64,000 bases of DNA from Buchnera aphidicola (Myzocallis carpini). GTDB lineage: Bacteria; Pseudomonadota; Gammaproteobacteria; Enterobacterales; Enterobacteriaceae. Below, one piece after another: positions 26,168-38,778 of the stretch (position 1 is its first letter; the number at the start of each line of letters is the position of its first letter). The stretch lies in the NCBI RefSeq assembly GCF_964059025.1, contig NZ_OZ060376.1, forward strand, positions 392 through 64,391. Direction: 5' to 3'. Below the pieces are notes generated by a model that was given only the letters and a program-made list of their open reading frames with translations, was not told where the DNA came from and did not search any database. A program made the translations under genes and the position numbers.

Positions 26168-27742
26168 TTAGTGTGTAAAAATTCTTTGATTGGTAAATAT
26201 CATCGAGATATTGTATTCATTGGCTGCTCTTATAACTTCTTGATCTCTTATTGATCCTCCAGGTTGTACAATACAGGATATATTTTTATGTATACATGTA
26301 TCTATACTATCCCGAAAAGGAAAAAACGCGTCGGAAGTCATGATAATTTTTCTATTATGTAATTTAAAAATATTTTTATTTCTGTTGTATTGTTTATTTG
26401 CAATTTTTACTGATTCTAATCGATTAGTTTGTCCAGAACCAATTCCAATAGTATAATATTTATCACTATATAGAATAGCATTAGATTTAATAAATTTTGT
26501 AATTTTCCAAGCAAAAATAGCATATTTTATTTCTGCAGGGCTTGGTTTTTTATTACTTACAATATTCCAATTGTTTGCATTATTTAGATTTTCATAGTTT
26601 TTTTGTACTAATAAGCTATTTCCAATAGTTTTAAATTCGATGTTTTTATGATTGTTGTTATTAGGATATCCACATATTAGTACTTTAATTTTTGGATATA
26701 GTTTCAAAATATTTTTTGCTTTTTGAGTAATTTCAGGTCCAATAATTATTTCTACAAATTGTCTTTTAATAATTATTAAAATAATTTTTGTATTAATAAT
26801 TTTATTAAAACTAATGATTCCTCCAAATGCTGAAATAGGATTACTACTATAAGCATTTAAGTATGCTATGGCAAGATCTTGATTACTAGAAGCACCACAG
26901 GGATTTCCATGTTTTACAATAATACATGTTGGTTTTTCAAATTGATTAACACATTCATATGCTATATGAGCATCGTAAATATTGTTATATGATAATTTAT
27001 TTCCATTGATTTGTTTGAAAGAATCTATAGAACCTATTTTCTTTTTATTTGTTTTGATATATAGTGCTGCTTTTTGATGAGGATTTTCTCCGTATTTTAA
27101 ATTTTCCTGTTTTGTATATTTGATATGTATTTCTTTCGGAAAAATATCATTTTTTTTTTGATTAATATTTAATTTTTTATTAAAATACTGCATGATTGAA
27201 TAATCATATTGGTGGGTGTATTGAAATGCTTTTTTTGCTAATTGTATTCTAGTAGAGATTGTAGTACTTCCGTAAGTATTGATTTCTTTTATAACATTAT
27301 CATAGTCTGTAATATCAGTTACAATAGTAACATTTTCATAATTTTTTGCAGATGCTCTAGCAAGAGAAGGTCCGCCAATATCAATACATTCTATATTTTG
27401 GTGATGTTGTTGCTCATCAAATAAATAGAAATTTACAATTACTAAATCAAAAAAAGTAATACTTTTTTTTTTAAAATCGTTCGTATTATCTTTTTTATTT
27501 CCTAAAATCCCTGAAAATATTTCTGGGTGTATAGTTTTTATTTTTCCATGTAGTATTTCTGGTTTTTTGGTAATATTAAAAATATTTTTTACAGGAATAT
27601 TATTTTTTTTTAAAAGATTTTCAGTTTTGTTAGTAGCAAAAATTGTAATATTATTTTTTATTAATTCTTTTGCTAATATCAGAATTTTATTTTTATTAAA
27701 TACACTAATTAATGCATTTTGAATTTTTTTATGAACTTCCAT
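26168..27742 (-). CDS. purH: Bifunctional AICAR transformylase/IMP cyclohydrolase
   Basis: Catalyses the last two steps of IMP synthesis. 524 residues from the ATG at 27742, chosen because AGGA lies 8 bases upstream; the frame runs 9 residues further upstream to other ATGs. The N-terminal cyclohydrolase domain has KTIHPEIFSGIL and IDIGGPSLARASAKN; the C-terminal transformylase domain has VKHGNPCGASS, SDAFFPFRDSID and QPGGSIRDQEVI, ending MIFTNQRIFTH as in E. coli. purD, its operon partner in E. coli, is absent here. Confidence 0.96.
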   Translation of the reverse strand: MEVHKKIQNALISVFNKNKILILAKELIKNNITIFATNKTENLLKKNNIPVKNIFNITKKPEILHGKIKTIHPEIFSGILGNKKDNTNDFKKKSITFFDLVIVNFYLFDEQQHHQNIECIDIGGPSLARASAKNYENVTIVTDITDYDNVIKEINTYGSTTISTRIQLAKKAFQYTHQYDYSIMQYFNKKLNINQKKNDIFPKEIHIKYTKQENLKYGENPHQKAALYIKTNKKKIGSIDSFKQINGNKLSYNNIYDAHIAYECVNQFEKPTCIIVKHGNPCGASSNQDLAIAYLNAYSSNPISAFGGIISFNKIINTKIILIIIKRQFVEIIIGPEITQKAKNILKLYPKIKVLICGYPNNNNHKNIEFKTIGNSLLVQKNYENLNNANNWNIVSNKKPSPAEIKYAIFAWKITKFIKSNAILYSDKYYTIGIGSGQTNRLESVKIANKQYNRNKNIFKLHNRKIIMTSDAFFPFRDSIDTCIHKNISCIVQPGGSIRDQEVIRAANEYNISMIFTNQRIFTH

Positions 27743-27908
27743 ATCACGATTCCTGGTATACATAATCATGGATCAATGTATGTAAATGAAATATTTTTCA
27801 AGAAAATATTATATTTAAATATTTATATATGATTAATTATATAATATATATTATATATGCAGCATATATTTTTAATTATGTTTTGAGATATTTGTAAGAG
27901 GTGTACTC

Positions 27909-28418
27909 ATGGAAGACAAGATTGAAAAGACGATATATGCTTCAAGATGGTTAATGTTTCCTGTATACCTTGGATTATCATTTGGTTTTATACTATTGAC
28001 ATTAAAATTTTTTCAACAGATTATTTCCGTTGTTCCTGAAATTTTGATTATGTCTGAATCAGGTTTAGTATTAATTGTATTATCATTAATTGATATTGCA
28101 TTAGTGGGTGGATTATTAGTAATGGTCATGTTTTCAGGATATGAAAATTTCATTTCTAAAATGGATATTGAAGATAATAAAAAAAGATTAGGATGGATGG
28201 GAACTATGGATGTTAACTCTATTAAAAATAAAGTGGCGTCTTCAATAGTTGCAATTTCTTCCGTACATTTATTAAGATTATTTATGGAAGCTGAAAAAGT
28301 TTTAGATGATAAAATTATGTGGTGTGTGATTATTCATTTAACGTTTGTGTTATCTGCTTTTGGAATGTCTTATATCGATAAGATGAATAAAAAAAAAATA
28401 TATCCTGGGAAAATGTAA
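27909..28418 (+). CDS. yqhA: YqhA family inner-membrane protein (UPF0114)
   Basis: 169 residues with three or four predicted membrane helices, aligning along its whole length with E. coli YqhA: shared blocks are [44 protein letters not shown] and [11 protein letters not shown]. The biochemical function of the family is unknown. AGAGG lies close before the ATG. It sits between purH and rpoC, where the enteric chromosome has a block including hupA, so the context gives no functional clue. Confidence 0.92.
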   Translation: MEDKIEKTIYASRWLMFPVYLGLSFGFILLTLKFFQQIISVVPEILIMSESGLVLIVLSLIDIALVGGLLVMVMFSGYENFISKMDIEDNKKRLGWMGTMDVNSIKNKVASSIVAISSVHLLRLFMEAEKVLDDKIMWCVIIHLTFVLSAFGMSYIDKMNKKKIYPGKM

Positions 28419-28518
28419 TTATCATATGTTGTTATGTTAAAAATATTTTATATTAATAAAATTATTTATAAATTTTATTAAGAAGAATATTAATATAAAC
28501 CATTTTATTATGATAATC

Positions 28519-28547
28519 ATGATAGTTATTATATTAATAACTATCAT
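28519..28547. terminator. Perfect 13-bp hairpin between yqhA and rpoC ends
   Basis: ATGATAGTTATTA (28519-28531) pairs with TAATAACTATCAT (28535-28547) around a 3-base loop, between two converging genes. The position fits the end of the long rpoBC transcript; a T-tract is weak on both sides. Confidence 0.55.
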
Positions 28548-28555
28548 AAATATTG

Positions 28556-31500
28556 TTATTTATAATTTTTTTTAACAGTAATAATATTATCTTTTTGATT
28601 TTGTTTTTGTTGATTAGATTTTTTTATTTTCTCTTTATATTTCTTTAATCTATGTAGATGATAAATATATCCTGTTCCTGCGGGAATTAATCTTCCAACA
28701 ATAACATTTTCTTTTAATCCTCTTAATTCATCTCTTTTACCAGAAACTGATGCTTCAGTTAATACTCTTGTAGTTTCTTGAAATGATGCTGCAGAGATAA
28801 AAGATTCTGTTGCTAGTGATGCTTTTGTAATTCCTAATAAGTTTCGGGAAAACGTTGCTTGTTTTTGTTTTAGATATTTTAATTTTTTATTTTGTCTACT
28901 TATACGGGAGTATTCTACTTGTTCACCTTGTAAAAGATTAGAGTTACCAGGTTCAATAATAGTTACTTTTCTGAGCATTTGTTTAATAATAACTTCGATA
29001 TGTTTATCATTAATTTTAACACCTTGTAATCTATATACTTCTTGTACTTCATTAAGAATATATTTAGTGACTGCTTCTACTCCTCGTAATCTTAAAATAT
29101 CATGTGGAGATTCTATTCCATCAGAAAGAACATCACCTTTTTCTACAAATTCTCCTTCAAAAATATTTAATTGTCTCCATTTAGGAATCATATCTTCGTA
29201 TACATCACCATGATCTTTTGGTGTAATAATTAATCTAATTTTTCCTTTAGTTTCTTTTCCAAATGATACAATTCCACTAGTCTCTGCTAGAATTGCTAAT
29301 TCTTTGCCATATCTTGCTTCGAATAAATCTGCAACACGAGGTAATCCTCCAGTAATATCTTTTGTTCTTCCTGTTTCTTGAGGGATTTTAGCTAATATAT
29401 CTCCTGATTGTACTTTAGTACCATTTTTTAATTGTATAATTGCTTTTCCAGGAATAAAATATTGTGCGGGTATATCTGTATTGGGTATTAATACATCATC
29501 TCCATTTTTTTGAATAATTTTTAATGTTGGTCGTAAAATTTTTCCTGTTGTACTACGTTCTGACATTTCCAATACAATAATTGATGATAAACCAGTAATT
29601 TCGTCGTGTTGATTTACAATACTTTGTCCTTCAATCATATCTATAAATTGAATATATCCATCTACTTCTGTAATAATGGGAATTGTGTGTGGATCCCATG
29701 TTGCTAATACATCTCCAATATGAACATGATCTCCATGTTTTTTTTCTAAAGCGGCACCATATGGTATTTTATAACTTTCTTTAGTTTTTCCAAAATTATC
29801 TATAATTTTTAATTCAACTTTTTTAGAAGTAATAATGTTTTTTGCTTCAGAATTTACAACAGATTTTAAATTGTTGATATGAATAATACCTGAATTTTTA
29901 ATCTCAATACTAGATTCTGATACTGACCTAGAAGCAGCGCCTCCGATATGAAAGGTTCTCATAGTTAATTGGGTTCCTGGTTCTCCAATAGATTGAGCAG
30001 CTATTACACCAATGGCTTCACCTTTTTTAACTAATTTCCCTCGTGCTAAATCTCTACCGTAGCAATATGCACAAATTCCAAAATTTGTTTCACAATGTAC
30101 AACAGATCTTACTGTTATACAATCAATAGAATTTTCTTCTAAGATACGACATTGTTGTTCTTCGAGTAGTGTATTTTTAGGAATTAGTATTTCTTGGCTA
30201 GTAGGAGAGATAATATCTATTGCAGTTACTCTTCCTAATACTCTTTCTCGAATTGGTTCTTTAATTTCGCTTCCTTCAATAATAGCTTGCATAATAATAC
30301 CATTGGTTGTTCCACAATTATGTTCTGTTACTACTAAATCTTGTGCAATATCTACTAATCTACGTGTTAAATAACCTGAATTTGCTGTTTTTAAAGCAGT
30401 ATCTGCTAATCCTTTTCTTGCACCATGTGTAGAAATAAAATATTGTAGTATATTCAAACCCTCTCTAAAATTTGCTGTAATTGGTGTTTCAATGATTGAT
30501 CCATCTGGTTTCGCCATTAAACCACGCATTCCTGCTAATTGTCTGATTTGTGCTGTAGAACCTCTTGCTCCAGAATCTGCCATCATAAAAATATTATTAA
30601 ATGATTTATTTTTTTGTAATTTTCCATTTTTATCACAATATTCTTCAGTAGATAAAGTATTCATCATAGCTTGTGATACTGTTTCATTTGATGTGGACCA
30701 AATATCAATGATTTTATTATATCTTTCTTCTGTGGTCATAATCCCCAATTGAAATTGTTCTTGTATTTCTACTACTTCTTTTTCTGCCTGTGAAATAATT
30801 GTATTTTTTTCTTTTGGTATGATCATATCTTCTATTCCTACTGATATTCCAGATAATGTAGAATATTTAAATCCAGTATACATAATTTTGTCAGCTAATA
30901 ATACTGTTTCTTTTAAATCTAATACTTGTATACATTCATTTAATATCTTTGTAATAGATTGTTTATTTAATGTTTTATCAATTAAACTAAACGGTAGTCC
31001 TTTTGGAATTATATTCCATAAAATTGCTCTACCAACACTAGTTTTAATCACATGTATATTTTTTTGAAATTGATTGTTTTTAATTTTCACATATTCTGTT
31101 ATTTTGACATGTATTAAAGAGTGTAATCCAATGATTCCCATTTGGTATATTTTTTCTACTTCAAAAGTATTTTTAAAGAATTTACCTTCTCCTTTCCCCC
31201 CCTTTTTTTTTCGTGTCATATAGTATAATCCTAATACAACATCTTGAGAGGGTACAATAATTGGTTCTCCATTAGCAGGAGAAAGAATATTATTGGTGGA
31301 CATCATTAATTCTTTTGCTTCTAATTGTGCTTCTTTAGTTAAAGGAATATGTACTGCCATTTGATCACCATCAAAATCTGCATTATATGCAGCACATACT
31401 AATGGGTGTAATTGAATTGATTTTTCTTCTATTAAGATTGGGTTAAATGCTTGTATTCCTAGTCTATGTAGTGTTGGAGCACGATTTAGTAAAATCGGAT

Positions 31501-32755
31501 GGTTGTTTGTAATTTCTTCTAACATGTCCCATATAATTGGTTCTTCTGCTTCTACCATTCTTTTAGCAGCTTTAATGGTAGTTGCAAAACCTTTATTTTC
31601 TAGTTTTCCATATATAAACGGTTTAAATAATTCTAATGCCATTTTTTTGGGTAATCCACATTGATTTAATTTTAAGTATGGTCCTACTGTAATTACAGAA
31701 CGACCAGAGTAATCTACTCTTTTCCCAAGTAAATTTTGTCTGAATCTACCTTGTTTCCCTTTAATCATATCTGCTAAGGATTTTAGTGGTCTTTTATTAG
31801 ATCCTAAAATTGCTTTTCCTCGACGTCCATTATCTAATAATGCATCTATAGCTTCTTGTAACATCCTTTTTTCATTACGAACTATGATATCTGGTGCAAA
31901 TAAATTTAATAATCTTTTTAATCTATTATTTCTATTAATTACTCTTCGGTATAAATCGTTTAAATCTGATGTTGCAAATCTACCACCATCTAATGGTACT
32001 AGTGGTCTTAAGTCTGGAGGTAAAATGGGTAAAACAGTTAAAATCATCCATTCTGGTTTATTTTCAGAAATAATAAAGGATTCTATAATTTTAATTCTTT
32101 TAATAATTTTTATTTTTTTTGTTTCAGAAGTAAGTTCTTTTAGTTGACTGTGTAATCTTTCGTATTCTTCGGATAAATCTATATCTCTTAATAATTCTTG
32201 GATTGCCTCAGCTCCTATTTTTGCTTCAAACTCATCTCCAAATTCTTCTAGTGCATGTAAATATTGTTCTTCGGTTAATATTTGTTTTTTTTCTAAGTTT
32301 GTCATTCCTGTTTCTATTACAATATAAGATTCGAAATATAGTATCTTTTCTATATCTCGAAGAGGTAGATCTAATAATATACTGATTTTAGATGGTAAAG
32401 ATTTTAAAAACCAAATGTGAGCGATAGGCGTTGCTAATTCTATGTGCCCCATTCTTTCCCTTCGTACTTTACTTTGTGTGACTTCAACACCACATTTTTC
32501 GCAAATTACTCCTCTGTGTTTTAGTCTTTTATATTTTCCACATAAGCATTCATAATCTTTTATTGGACCAAAAATTCTAGAGCAGAATAATCCATCTCTT
32601 TCGGGTTTAAAAGTTCGATAATTAATTGTTTCTGGTTTTTTAACCTCTCCAAATGACCAAGAACGAATAGTCTCTGGAGATGCGAGTTCAATTTTAATAG
32701 AATTAAATTCTTCAACTGAATTATTTTTTTTTAAAAATTTTATTAAATTTTTCAC
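28556..32755 (-). CDS. rpoC: RNA polymerase subunit beta'
   Basis: Largest catalytic subunit of RNA polymerase, 1399 residues (E. coli 1407). N-terminal zinc site [20 protein letters not shown]; active-site magnesium motif NADFDGDQM; second zinc site with [12 protein letters not shown]; trigger-loop region with [21 protein letters not shown] precedes the ATG. The Lys-rich C-terminal tail is diverged. Last gene of the secE-to-rpoC cluster, 78 bases after rpoB. Confidence 0.98.
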   Translation of the reverse strand: MKNLIKFLKKNNSVEEFNSIKIELASPETIRSWSFGEVKKPETINYRTFKPERDGLFCSRIFGPIKDYECLCGKYKRLKHRGVICEKCGVEVTQSKVRRERMGHIELATPIAHIWFLKSLPSKISILLDLPLRDIEKILYFESYIVIETGMTNLEKKQILTEEQYLHALEEFGDEFEAKIGAEAIQELLRDIDLSEEYERLHSQLKELTSETKKIKIIKRIKIIESFIISENKPEWMILTVLPILPPDLRPLVPLDGGRFATSDLNDLYRRVINRNNRLKRLLNLFAPDIIVRNEKRMLQEAIDALLDNGRRGKAILGSNKRPLKSLADMIKGKQGRFRQNLLGKRVDYSGRSVITVGPYLKLNQCGLPKKMALELFKPFIYGKLENKGFATTIKAAKRMVEAEEPIIWDMLEEITNNHPILLNRAPTLHRLGIQAFNPILIEEKSIQLHPLVCAAYNADFDGDQMAVHIPLTKEAQLEAKELMMSTNNILSPANGEPIIVPSQDVVLGLYYMTRKKKGGKGEGKFFKNTFEVEKIYQMGIIGLHSLIHVKITEYVKIKNNQFQKNIHVIKTSVGRAILWNIIPKGLPFSLIDKTLNKQSITKILNECIQVLDLKETVLLADKIMYTGFKYSTLSGISVGIEDMIIPKEKNTIISQAEKEVVEIQEQFQLGIMTTEERYNKIIDIWSTSNETVSQAMMNTLSTEEYCDKNGKLQKNKSFNNIFMMADSGARGSTAQIRQLAGMRGLMAKPDGSIIETPITANFREGLNILQYFISTHGARKGLADTALKTANSGYLTRRLVDIAQDLVVTEHNCGTTNGIIMQAIIEGSEIKEPIRERVLGRVTAIDIISPTSQEILIPKNTLLEEQQCRILEENSIDCITVRSVVHCETNFGICAYCYGRDLARGKLVKKGEAIGVIAAQSIGEPGTQLTMRTFHIGGAASRSVSESSIEIKNSGIIHINNLKSVVNSEAKNIITSKKVELKIIDNFGKTKESYKIPYGAALEKKHGDHVHIGDVLATWDPHTIPIITEVDGYIQFIDMIEGQSIVNQHDEITGLSSIIVLEMSERSTTGKILRPTLKIIQKNGDDVLIPNTDIPAQYFIPGKAIIQLKNGTKVQSGDILAKIPQETGRTKDITGGLPRVADLFEARYGKELAILAETSGIVSFGKETKGKIRLIITPKDHGDVYEDMIPKWRQLNIFEGEFVEKGDVLSDGIESPHDILRLRGVEAVTKYILNEVQEVYRLQGVKINDKHIEVIIKQMLRKVTIIEPGNSNLLQGEQVEYSRISRQNKKLKYLKQKQATFSRNLLGITKASLATESFISAASFQETTRVLTEASVSGKRDELRGLKENVIVGRLIPAGTGYIYHLHRLKKYKEKIKKSNQQKQNQKDNIITVKKNYK

Positions 32756-32833
32756 CTGAAAACTCCATTTTATTCAAAGAAAAAATAATTATATTAATTT
32801 GAATATTATTTATATATAATAATCGTAATTATA

Positions 32834-35800
32834 TTATTCATCATTAAGTTCAATATTAATTCCTAAGGATCGAATTTCTCTTAATAGTACGTTAAATGAT
32901 TCTGGCATTCCAGGATTCATTTCGTAATTTCCTTTTACAATATTTTTGTATACATTACTTCTTCCATGTACATCATCTGATTTTACAGTTAACATTTCTT
33001 GTAGTGTATAAGAAGCACCATAGGCTTCTAGTGCCCATACTTCCATTTCTCCAAATCTTTGTCCTCCAAATTGTGCTTTTCCTCCTAGTGGTTGTTGAGT
33101 AATTAAACTGTAAGAACCAGTAGATCTTGCATGCATTTTATCGTCAACTAAGTGGTTTAGTTTTAACATATACATATATCCTACTGTAATAGGTCTTTCA
33201 AATTTTTCTCCTGTTCTTCCATCAAATAAATCAATTTTTCCTGATTTTGGTAAATCACCTAATTGCAAGAGGTTTTTTATTTCCTCTTCTGTTGCTCCAT
33301 CAAATACTGGTGTTGAAATTGGGAGCCCATTTTTATAATTTTCTGCTAATATTAATATCTCTTGATCAGTGAAGGTATTAAAATCAATTTTTTGTCTTAT
33401 TTTACTACCAAGATTAAATGCTTTTTGTATAAAAGAACGTATGTGGTGAATTTCTTTTTGTTGTTTTAACATTGTATTAATTTTATTACCAATGCCTTTC
33501 GCTGCCATTCCTAGGTGTGTTTCTAGTATTTGTCCGATATTCATCCTGGATGGTACTCCTAATGGATTTAATACGATATCTACAGGAATTCCATATTTAT
33601 CATACGGCATATCTTCTACTGGATTAATTCTTGATATTACTCCTTTATTACCATGTCTACCAGCCATTTTATCTCCAGTTTGTATTTTTTTTTTCACTGC
33701 TAAAAATATTTTCACAGTTTTTAGTACTCCTGGAGCTAAATCATCCCTTTTTAAAAATTTTTTCTTTTTAAAATCTATATTTATTTGGAATTCTTTTTTT
33801 AACATTTTATATTTTTTAAATATGTTTTTTACTCTTTTAGATCGATCTTTTTGTTTGATATTAATTTTATGCCATTTTTCTTTGTTGATTGTTTGTAAAT
33901 ATTCAATGGATATTCCTGATTTTATTAAAATACTTTCCATTCTTTTAAATAAATGAAATTGAAATATTTTAAATTCTTTTTCAAGTTTTTTTTGAATTTT
34001 TTTAATTTGTATTTTTTCAATTTCTAATGTTCTTTTATCTTTTTCAATCCCTTCTCTTGTGAATACTTGTACATCAATTACTGTTCCTGATATTTCGCTT
34101 GGTACTCTCAAAGAAGAATCTTTTACATCAGAAGCTTTTTCACCAAAAATTGCTCGTAATAATTTTTCTTCTGGAGCTAATTGTGTTTCTCTTTTTGGTG
34201 TGACTTTACCAACTAAAATATCCCCCCCAGTTACTTCTGCTCCGATATATACAATACCAGATTCATCTAATTTTGATAAAGATGATGCACTAATTCCTGG
34301 GATATCTGTACTAATTTCTTCAGGTCCTAATTTTGTATCTCTAGCTATACAAGATAATTCTTGTATATGAATTGTAGTAAATTTATCTTTATGTATTAGA
34401 TTTTCGGATATTAATATTGAATCTTCAAAATTATACCCGTTCCAAGGCATAAAGGCAACTCTGATGTTTTGACCTAATGCGAGTTCTCCTAGATCTGTTG
34501 CAGAACCATCTGCTAAAATATCGTTTTTTTGTACTCTTTCTCCGATGGTTATACAAGGTGTTTGATTGATACAAGTATTTTGGTTAGATCTTGTATATTT
34601 AGTTAAATGATAAATATCAATTTCAGATTCTTCTGGTGGAGTTTCGTTTTTGTCTATTGCAATGATAATTCTAGCGGAATCAACGTATTGAATTATTCCA
34701 CCTCTTTCAGCTACCATTGTGACTCCAGAATCTATTGCTACTGCTCTTTCTATTCCAGTACCAACTAATGGTTTTTCAGGTTTGAGATTTGGAATAGCTT
34801 GTCTTTGCATATTTGCACCCATGAGAGCACGATTAGCATCATCATGTTCTAGAAATGGGATTAAAGATGCTCCGACGGAAACAATCTGTTGTGCAGAAAC
34901 ATCCATATAATGAATGTCATTTTTATGAAATAAATTTGCTTCTCCTTGATTTCTACAAATTATTAAATCATTTATAAAATTTCCATCTTTTGTAATTTTT
35001 GCATTTGCTTGTGCAATAACATAAGTACTTTCTTCTATTGCTGATAGATAGTGTATATTATTGTTTACGATACCATTTTTTACTTCTCTATATGGAGTTT
35101 CTAAGAAACCATATTCATTAATTCTAGCATATAAAGATAATGAATTTATTAAACCAATATTTGGACCTTCAGGCGTTTCTATTGGACAAATTCTTCCGTA
35201 ATGTGTAGGATGTACGTCTCGTACTTCAAATCCTGCTCTTTCTCTCGTTAATCCTCCTAATCCTAATGCAGAAATTCTTCTTTTGTGTGTTATTTCAGAT
35301 AAAGGATTATTTTGGTCCATAAATTGTGATAATTGACTTGATGTAAAAAATTCTTTTACAACTGCTGAAATTGGTTTAGAATTAATAACATCTTGTGGCA
35401 TTAGTGTATTTAAGTCCCCTAGTGATAATCTTTCTTTTACAGTTCTTTCAACCCGAATTAAACCAATTCGAAATTGATTTTCTATCATTTCTCCAATAGA
35501 TCTAATTCTTCTATTTCCTAGGTGGTCAATATCATCAATATTACTTTTTCCATCTCGAATTTGAATTAATTTTTTAATAACATCAATAATATCTTTTTTA
35601 CTTAATACACTTGATCCTGTATTTTTTATCCGAGCTAATGATTTGTTAAATTTCATTCTACCAACTTGTGAAAGATCATATCGATCTTCTGAAAAGAATA
35701 AATGTTTAAAAAGATATTCTGCAGTTTCTTTAGTTGGTGGTTCTCCAGGCCGCATAATCCGGTAAATTTCTATTAGAGCACTTGTTTGATCTGATATTGA

Positions 35801-36859
35801 ATCAATTTTTAATGTTTCAGAAATATACATGCCTTGATTAGATTGATCAATATTAATTGTTTCTATGGTATTAATTTTTTTTTCTTTTAGAATATTTATA
35901 TTTTCAATATTTAGTGTTGTGTTAGCTAATATAATTGGTTGATTAGTTTTTGAATCGATGTATTTTTTGCAAATAGTTTGTCCAATAAGATGTTCAATAG
36001 GTACTTCAGTACAAGTAATATTTTCTTTTTTTAATTCTTGAATGTGTTGGTTAGTAACTTGTTCTCCTTTTTGAACATAAAGGATATCATTTTTTTGAAT
36101 ATCAAATGATATTACTTTTTCTTTCAATTCATGAATATTAAAAATTATATATATTTTATTATTAATAAATTGATATCTATTTTTTTTGAAAAATAGATTA
36201 AGAATTTTTTCTGTATTATATCCTAAAGCCTGTAAAATCATTGTCACTGGAACTTTTCGACGACGATCAATACGAGCAAATAAATGATCTTTATGATCGA
36301 ATTCAAAATCTAACCAAGAACCTCTATATGGAATGATACGAGCGTTATATAATATTTTTCCTGAAGAATGTGTTTTTCCTCGATCACTATCAAAGAATAC
36401 TCCTGGGCTTCTATGTAGTTGAGAAACTACAACTCTTTCAGTGCCATTAATTATGAAAGTTCCATTATTTGTCATTATTGGAATTTCAGCAATATATACT
36501 TCTTGTTCTTTAATATCTTTGATAGTATGTTTTTCTTCTTCTGTTTCGTATATTATTAATCTTAAGGTAACTCGTATTGATACAGAGTATGTTGCTCCTC
36601 GCATTTGGCAATCTCTAGTACTTAATGTAGGATTTCCAATACGATATGTTACATATTGTAATTCTGCACTTTTATTATAGCTGGTAATAGGAAATATAGA
36701 CTTAAAAACTGCTTCTAGTCCTTTGTTTCCTTTTGGGTCTATTTTTAAAAAACTTTCAAAAGAATTTAATTGAATACCCAGTAGGTATGGAATCTTTAAG
36801 ATGATTGGATATTTTCCAAAATCTTTACGAATTCTCTTTTTTTCAGTTTTAGAGAACAC
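32834..36859 (-). CDS. rpoB: RNA polymerase subunit beta
   Basis: 1341 residues from a GTG start at 36859 (E. coli 1342). This start is chosen because AAGGA lies 8 bases upstream and the protein then begins [16 protein letters not shown], as E. coli [17 protein letters not shown]. The frame stays open about 60 codons upstream, but that part is typical A+T-rich non-coding DNA. The rifampicin region [14 protein letters not shown]... is intact, and [13 protein letters not shown] of the active centre and the C-terminal [13 protein letters not shown] are conserved. Confidence 0.97.
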   Translation of the reverse strand: MFSKTEKKRIRKDFGKYPIILKIPYLLGIQLNSFESFLKIDPKGNKGLEAVFKSIFPITSYNKSAELQYVTYRIGNPTLSTRDCQMRGATYSVSIRVTLRLIIYETEEEKHTIKDIKEQEVYIAEIPIMTNNGTFIINGTERVVVSQLHRSPGVFFDSDRGKTHSSGKILYNARIIPYRGSWLDFEFDHKDHLFARIDRRRKVPVTMILQALGYNTEKILNLFFKKNRYQFINNKIYIIFNIHELKEKVISFDIQKNDILYVQKGEQVTNQHIQELKKENITCTEVPIEHLIGQTICKKYIDSKTNQPIILANTTLNIENINILKEKKINTIETINIDQSNQGMYISETLKIDSISDQTSALIEIYRIMRPGEPPTKETAEYLFKHLFFSEDRYDLSQVGRMKFNKSLARIKNTGSSVLSKKDIIDVIKKLIQIRDGKSNIDDIDHLGNRRIRSIGEMIENQFRIGLIRVERTVKERLSLGDLNTLMPQDVINSKPISAVVKEFFTSSQLSQFMDQNNPLSEITHKRRISALGLGGLTRERAGFEVRDVHPTHYGRICPIETPEGPNIGLINSLSLYARINEYGFLETPYREVKNGIVNNNIHYLSAIEESTYVIAQANAKITKDGNFINDLIICRNQGEANLFHKNDIHYMDVSAQQIVSVGASLIPFLEHDDANRALMGANMQRQAIPNLKPEKPLVGTGIERAVAIDSGVTMVAERGGIIQYVDSARIIIAIDKNETPPEESEIDIYHLTKYTRSNQNTCINQTPCITIGERVQKNDILADGSATDLGELALGQNIRVAFMPWNGYNFEDSILISENLIHKDKFTTIHIQELSCIARDTKLGPEEISTDIPGISASSLSKLDESGIVYIGAEVTGGDILVGKVTPKRETQLAPEEKLLRAIFGEKASDVKDSSLRVPSEISGTVIDVQVFTREGIEKDKRTLEIEKIQIKKIQKKLEKEFKIFQFHLFKRMESILIKSGISIEYLQTINKEKWHKINIKQKDRSKRVKNIFKKYKMLKKEFQINIDFKKKKFLKRDDLAPGVLKTVKIFLAVKKKIQTGDKMAGRHGNKGVISRINPVEDMPYDKYGIPVDIVLNPLGVPSRMNIGQILETHLGMAAKGIGNKINTMLKQQKEIHHIRSFIQKAFNLGSKIRQKIDFNTFTDQEILILAENYKNGLPISTPVFDGATEEEIKNLLQLGDLPKSGKIDLFDGRTGEKFERPITVGYMYMLKLNHLVDDKMHARSTGSYSLITQQPLGGKAQFGGQRFGEMEVWALEAYGASYTLQEMLTVKSDDVHGRSNVYKNIVKGNYEMNPGMPESFNVLLREIRSLGINIELNDE

Positions 36860-37018
36860 TATAAGAATCCTTACATGTAGTTGAATATTATAAAATATAT
36901 AATATTTTTGGGTTGACAGAGGAATATATTGTATGAATAATATATTATTATTAATATAATATATATAATCATATAATATATGTTTTTTAAAAAAAAGAAA
37001 AATTATTATAATAATACT

Positions 37019-37048
37019 TAACTGATGAGAATTTTTTATCATCAGTTA
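37019..37048 (-). promoter_or_regulatory. Hairpin in the rplL-rpoB intergenic region
   Basis: TAACTGATGA (37019-37028) pairs with TCATCAGTTA (37039-37048), loop of 10 bases, between the rplL stop and the rpoB start. E. coli has an attenuator and an RNase III processing site at this place that lower polymerase output relative to L7/L12. The match in position and fold suggests a similar role. Confidence 0.55.
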
Positions 37049-37090
37049 AAATATTATGAAAATATATTAATTATTATTTCAATTGTAATA

Positions 37091-37459
37091 TTATTTCATT
37101 TCTATTGTAGCACCAACTTTTTCTAAAGCAATTTTTAATGTTTCTGCATCATTTTTACTAATTTTTTCTTTTAATATTACTGGAGCAGATTCTACTAAAT
37201 CTTTTGATTCTTTTAATCCTAACCCAGTAGCACTACGAACAGCTTTAATCACTGGAATTTTATTTTTTCCAATAGATTTTAGAATAACATCAAATTCTGT
37301 TTTTTCTTCTATCTTCTCTTTTGTATGATTTACATTTTTTTCTGGAAGTATCATAGAAGATACACCAAATTTTTTTTCCATTGTAGAAATAAGATCTACG
37401 ACATCCATAACAGACATTTCTGATATTGCATTAATTATTTGTTCTTTTGTAATATTCAT
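37091..37459 (-). CDS. rplL: 50S ribosomal protein L7/L12
   Basis: Stalk protein that recruits translation factors, 122 residues (E. coli 121). Start ATG at 37459 gives [20 protein letters not shown], aligning with E. coli; GAGG lies about 10 bases upstream and seven further upstream residues in frame are unrelated. The usual Ala-rich hinge is replaced by a Lys/Glu/Asn-containing one (residues about 36-50). The C-terminal domain is strongly conserved ([19 protein letters not shown]). Confidence 0.96.
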   Translation of the reverse strand: MNITKEQIINAISEMSVMDVVDLISTMEKKFGVSSMILPEKNVNHTKEKIEEKTEFDVILKSIGKNKIPVIKAVRSATGLGLKESKDLVESAPVILKEKISKNDAETLKIALEKVGATIEMK

Positions 37460-37522
37460 AATATACTGTCCTCGCAACAATAAAATTTATTTTATGTATA
37501 GTATTAATTATATCGATAGGTT

Positions 37523-38017
37523 TTATGTTTTAATTTTTTTTTTTATTAATTGTAATACAGTAATTAATTTTCCTATTGTTGCGTTTTTTATTGTGATGAT
37601 TAAACGTATAATAGCTTCTTCATATGTTGGTAAATTAGATAATTGAATAATTTCTGATTGTGAAAGTATTTTTCCATTTAATGTAGCAGAAATTATTTTA
37701 AAGTTTTTATTTTTTTTAGAAAAACTATTAAATAATTTTGCTGCACTTCCTGGATGTTCTTTGGAAAAACCAATAATGATTGATCCAGCAATTTTGTTAT
37801 TTAAGCATTGTAGGTGTGTATCTTGTAAAGATATTTTTAATAAGGTATTTTTTATTATATATATAAGAACGTTTTTTTTACGACTATTTTTTCGTAGTTT
37901 ATTAATTTTATTCACACTAATTTTTTTAATTTTTGCAATAATTGCAGATTTTGATGATTTTGCAATTTTATTGATTTTAGTAACAATATTTTTTTTTTGT
38001 TGTAAATTTAATGCCAT
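37523..38017 (-). CDS. rplJ: 50S ribosomal protein L10
   Basis: Stalk base protein that binds 23S rRNA and L7/L12 dimers, 164 residues (E. coli 165). Starts MALNLQQKKNIVTKI; the C-terminal helix that carries L12 dimers is present. A strong AGGAG lies 9 bases before the ATG. In E. coli L10 represses its own rplJL leader. Confidence 0.95.
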   Translation of the reverse strand: MALNLQQKKNIVTKINKIAKSSKSAIIAKIKKISVNKINKLRKNSRKKNVLIYIIKNTLLKISLQDTHLQCLNNKIAGSIIIGFSKEHPGSAAKLFNSFSKKNKNFKIISATLNGKILSQSEIIQLSNLPTYEEAIIRLIITIKNATIGKLITVLQLIKKKIKT

Positions 38018-38076
38018 TATTTTACTCCTAAAATATATCTTATAATTATATTATTATATATTTGTTTTCAATGATA

Positions 38077-38778
38077 TTATAATTTTTCTTGTAATTTATA
38101 ATTTGTTATTTTTAAACCAATTCCCATTGTTGTTGATATTACAATTTTTTTGATAAAATTACCTTTAGAATGCATTGGTTTAATTTTATTTAATTCTACA
38201 ATTAATTGATTCAAGTTATTATATAGATATTCATTAGAAAAATTGATTTTTCCAATAGTTGTATGTATAATTCCATTTTTGTCATTTTTGTATTTTATTT
38301 TTCCTTTTTTTGCATTAAAAATCGCTTCTTTAAGATTATTAGTGATGGTTCCTGTTTTTGGGTTAGGCATAAGTCCTTTTGGACCTAATATGGGTCCTAA
38401 TTTTCCTATCATTGGCATTATTTCAGGAGTAGCAAGAACAATATCAAAATTGTTTTTTTTATTTTTGAAATGTTCAATTATTTCGTTACCTCCTGCTAAG
38501 TCTGCTCCATATTTTTTTGCTTTTTGAATATTTTCTCCTTGTGCAAATACAGCAACTTTAATTTTTCTTCCAATTCCATGTGGTAACACTGTTGATCCTC
38601 GTACAGATTGTTCAGATTTTTTAGGATTAATACTTAAATTAATAGCAATATCTACACTTTCAATAAAATTTTTACTTTGATTTTGTTTTAGTATCTCAAT
38701 TGCTTCGTACATATTATATTCTTTATGTTTGTTAATATTTTTGTTCATGAGATTTTTTTTTTTTGTTTTTTTAATCAT
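38077..38778 (-). CDS. rplA: 50S ribosomal protein L1
   Basis: 233 residues (E. coli 234). Conserved blocks: SVRGSTVLPHGIGR, LGPKGLMPNPKTGT and YKNDKNGIIHTTIGK. The ATG follows the rplK stop with no gap (TAAATG), so translation is probably coupled; a GAGGG lies in the end of rplK. L1 is the translational repressor of rplKA in E. coli. Confidence 0.96.
   Translation of the reverse strand: MIKKTKKKNLMNKNINKHKEYNMYEAIEILKQNQSKNFIESVDIAINLSINPKKSEQSVRGSTVLPHGIGRKIKVAVFAQGENIQKAKKYGADLAGGNEIIEHFKNKKNNFDIVLATPEIMPMIGKLGPILGPKGLMPNPKTGTITNNLKEAIFNAKKGKIKYKNDKNGIIHTTIGKINFSNEYLYNNLNQLIVELNKIKPMHSKGNFIKKIVISTTMGIGLKITNYKLQEKL

Noticed and set aside
33000-36000. Leu in place of the Pro just after the rifampicin region of RpoB ([10 protein letters not shown])
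   Set aside because: It looks unusual against E. coli, but the core 507-533 region is unchanged and I cannot tell whether all Buchnera share it.
36860-37042. 60-residue N-terminal extension of RpoB
   Set aside because: The GTG at 36859 has a good ribosome-binding site and matches the family N terminus; the extension is low-complexity and lies over the rplL-rpoB hairpin region.
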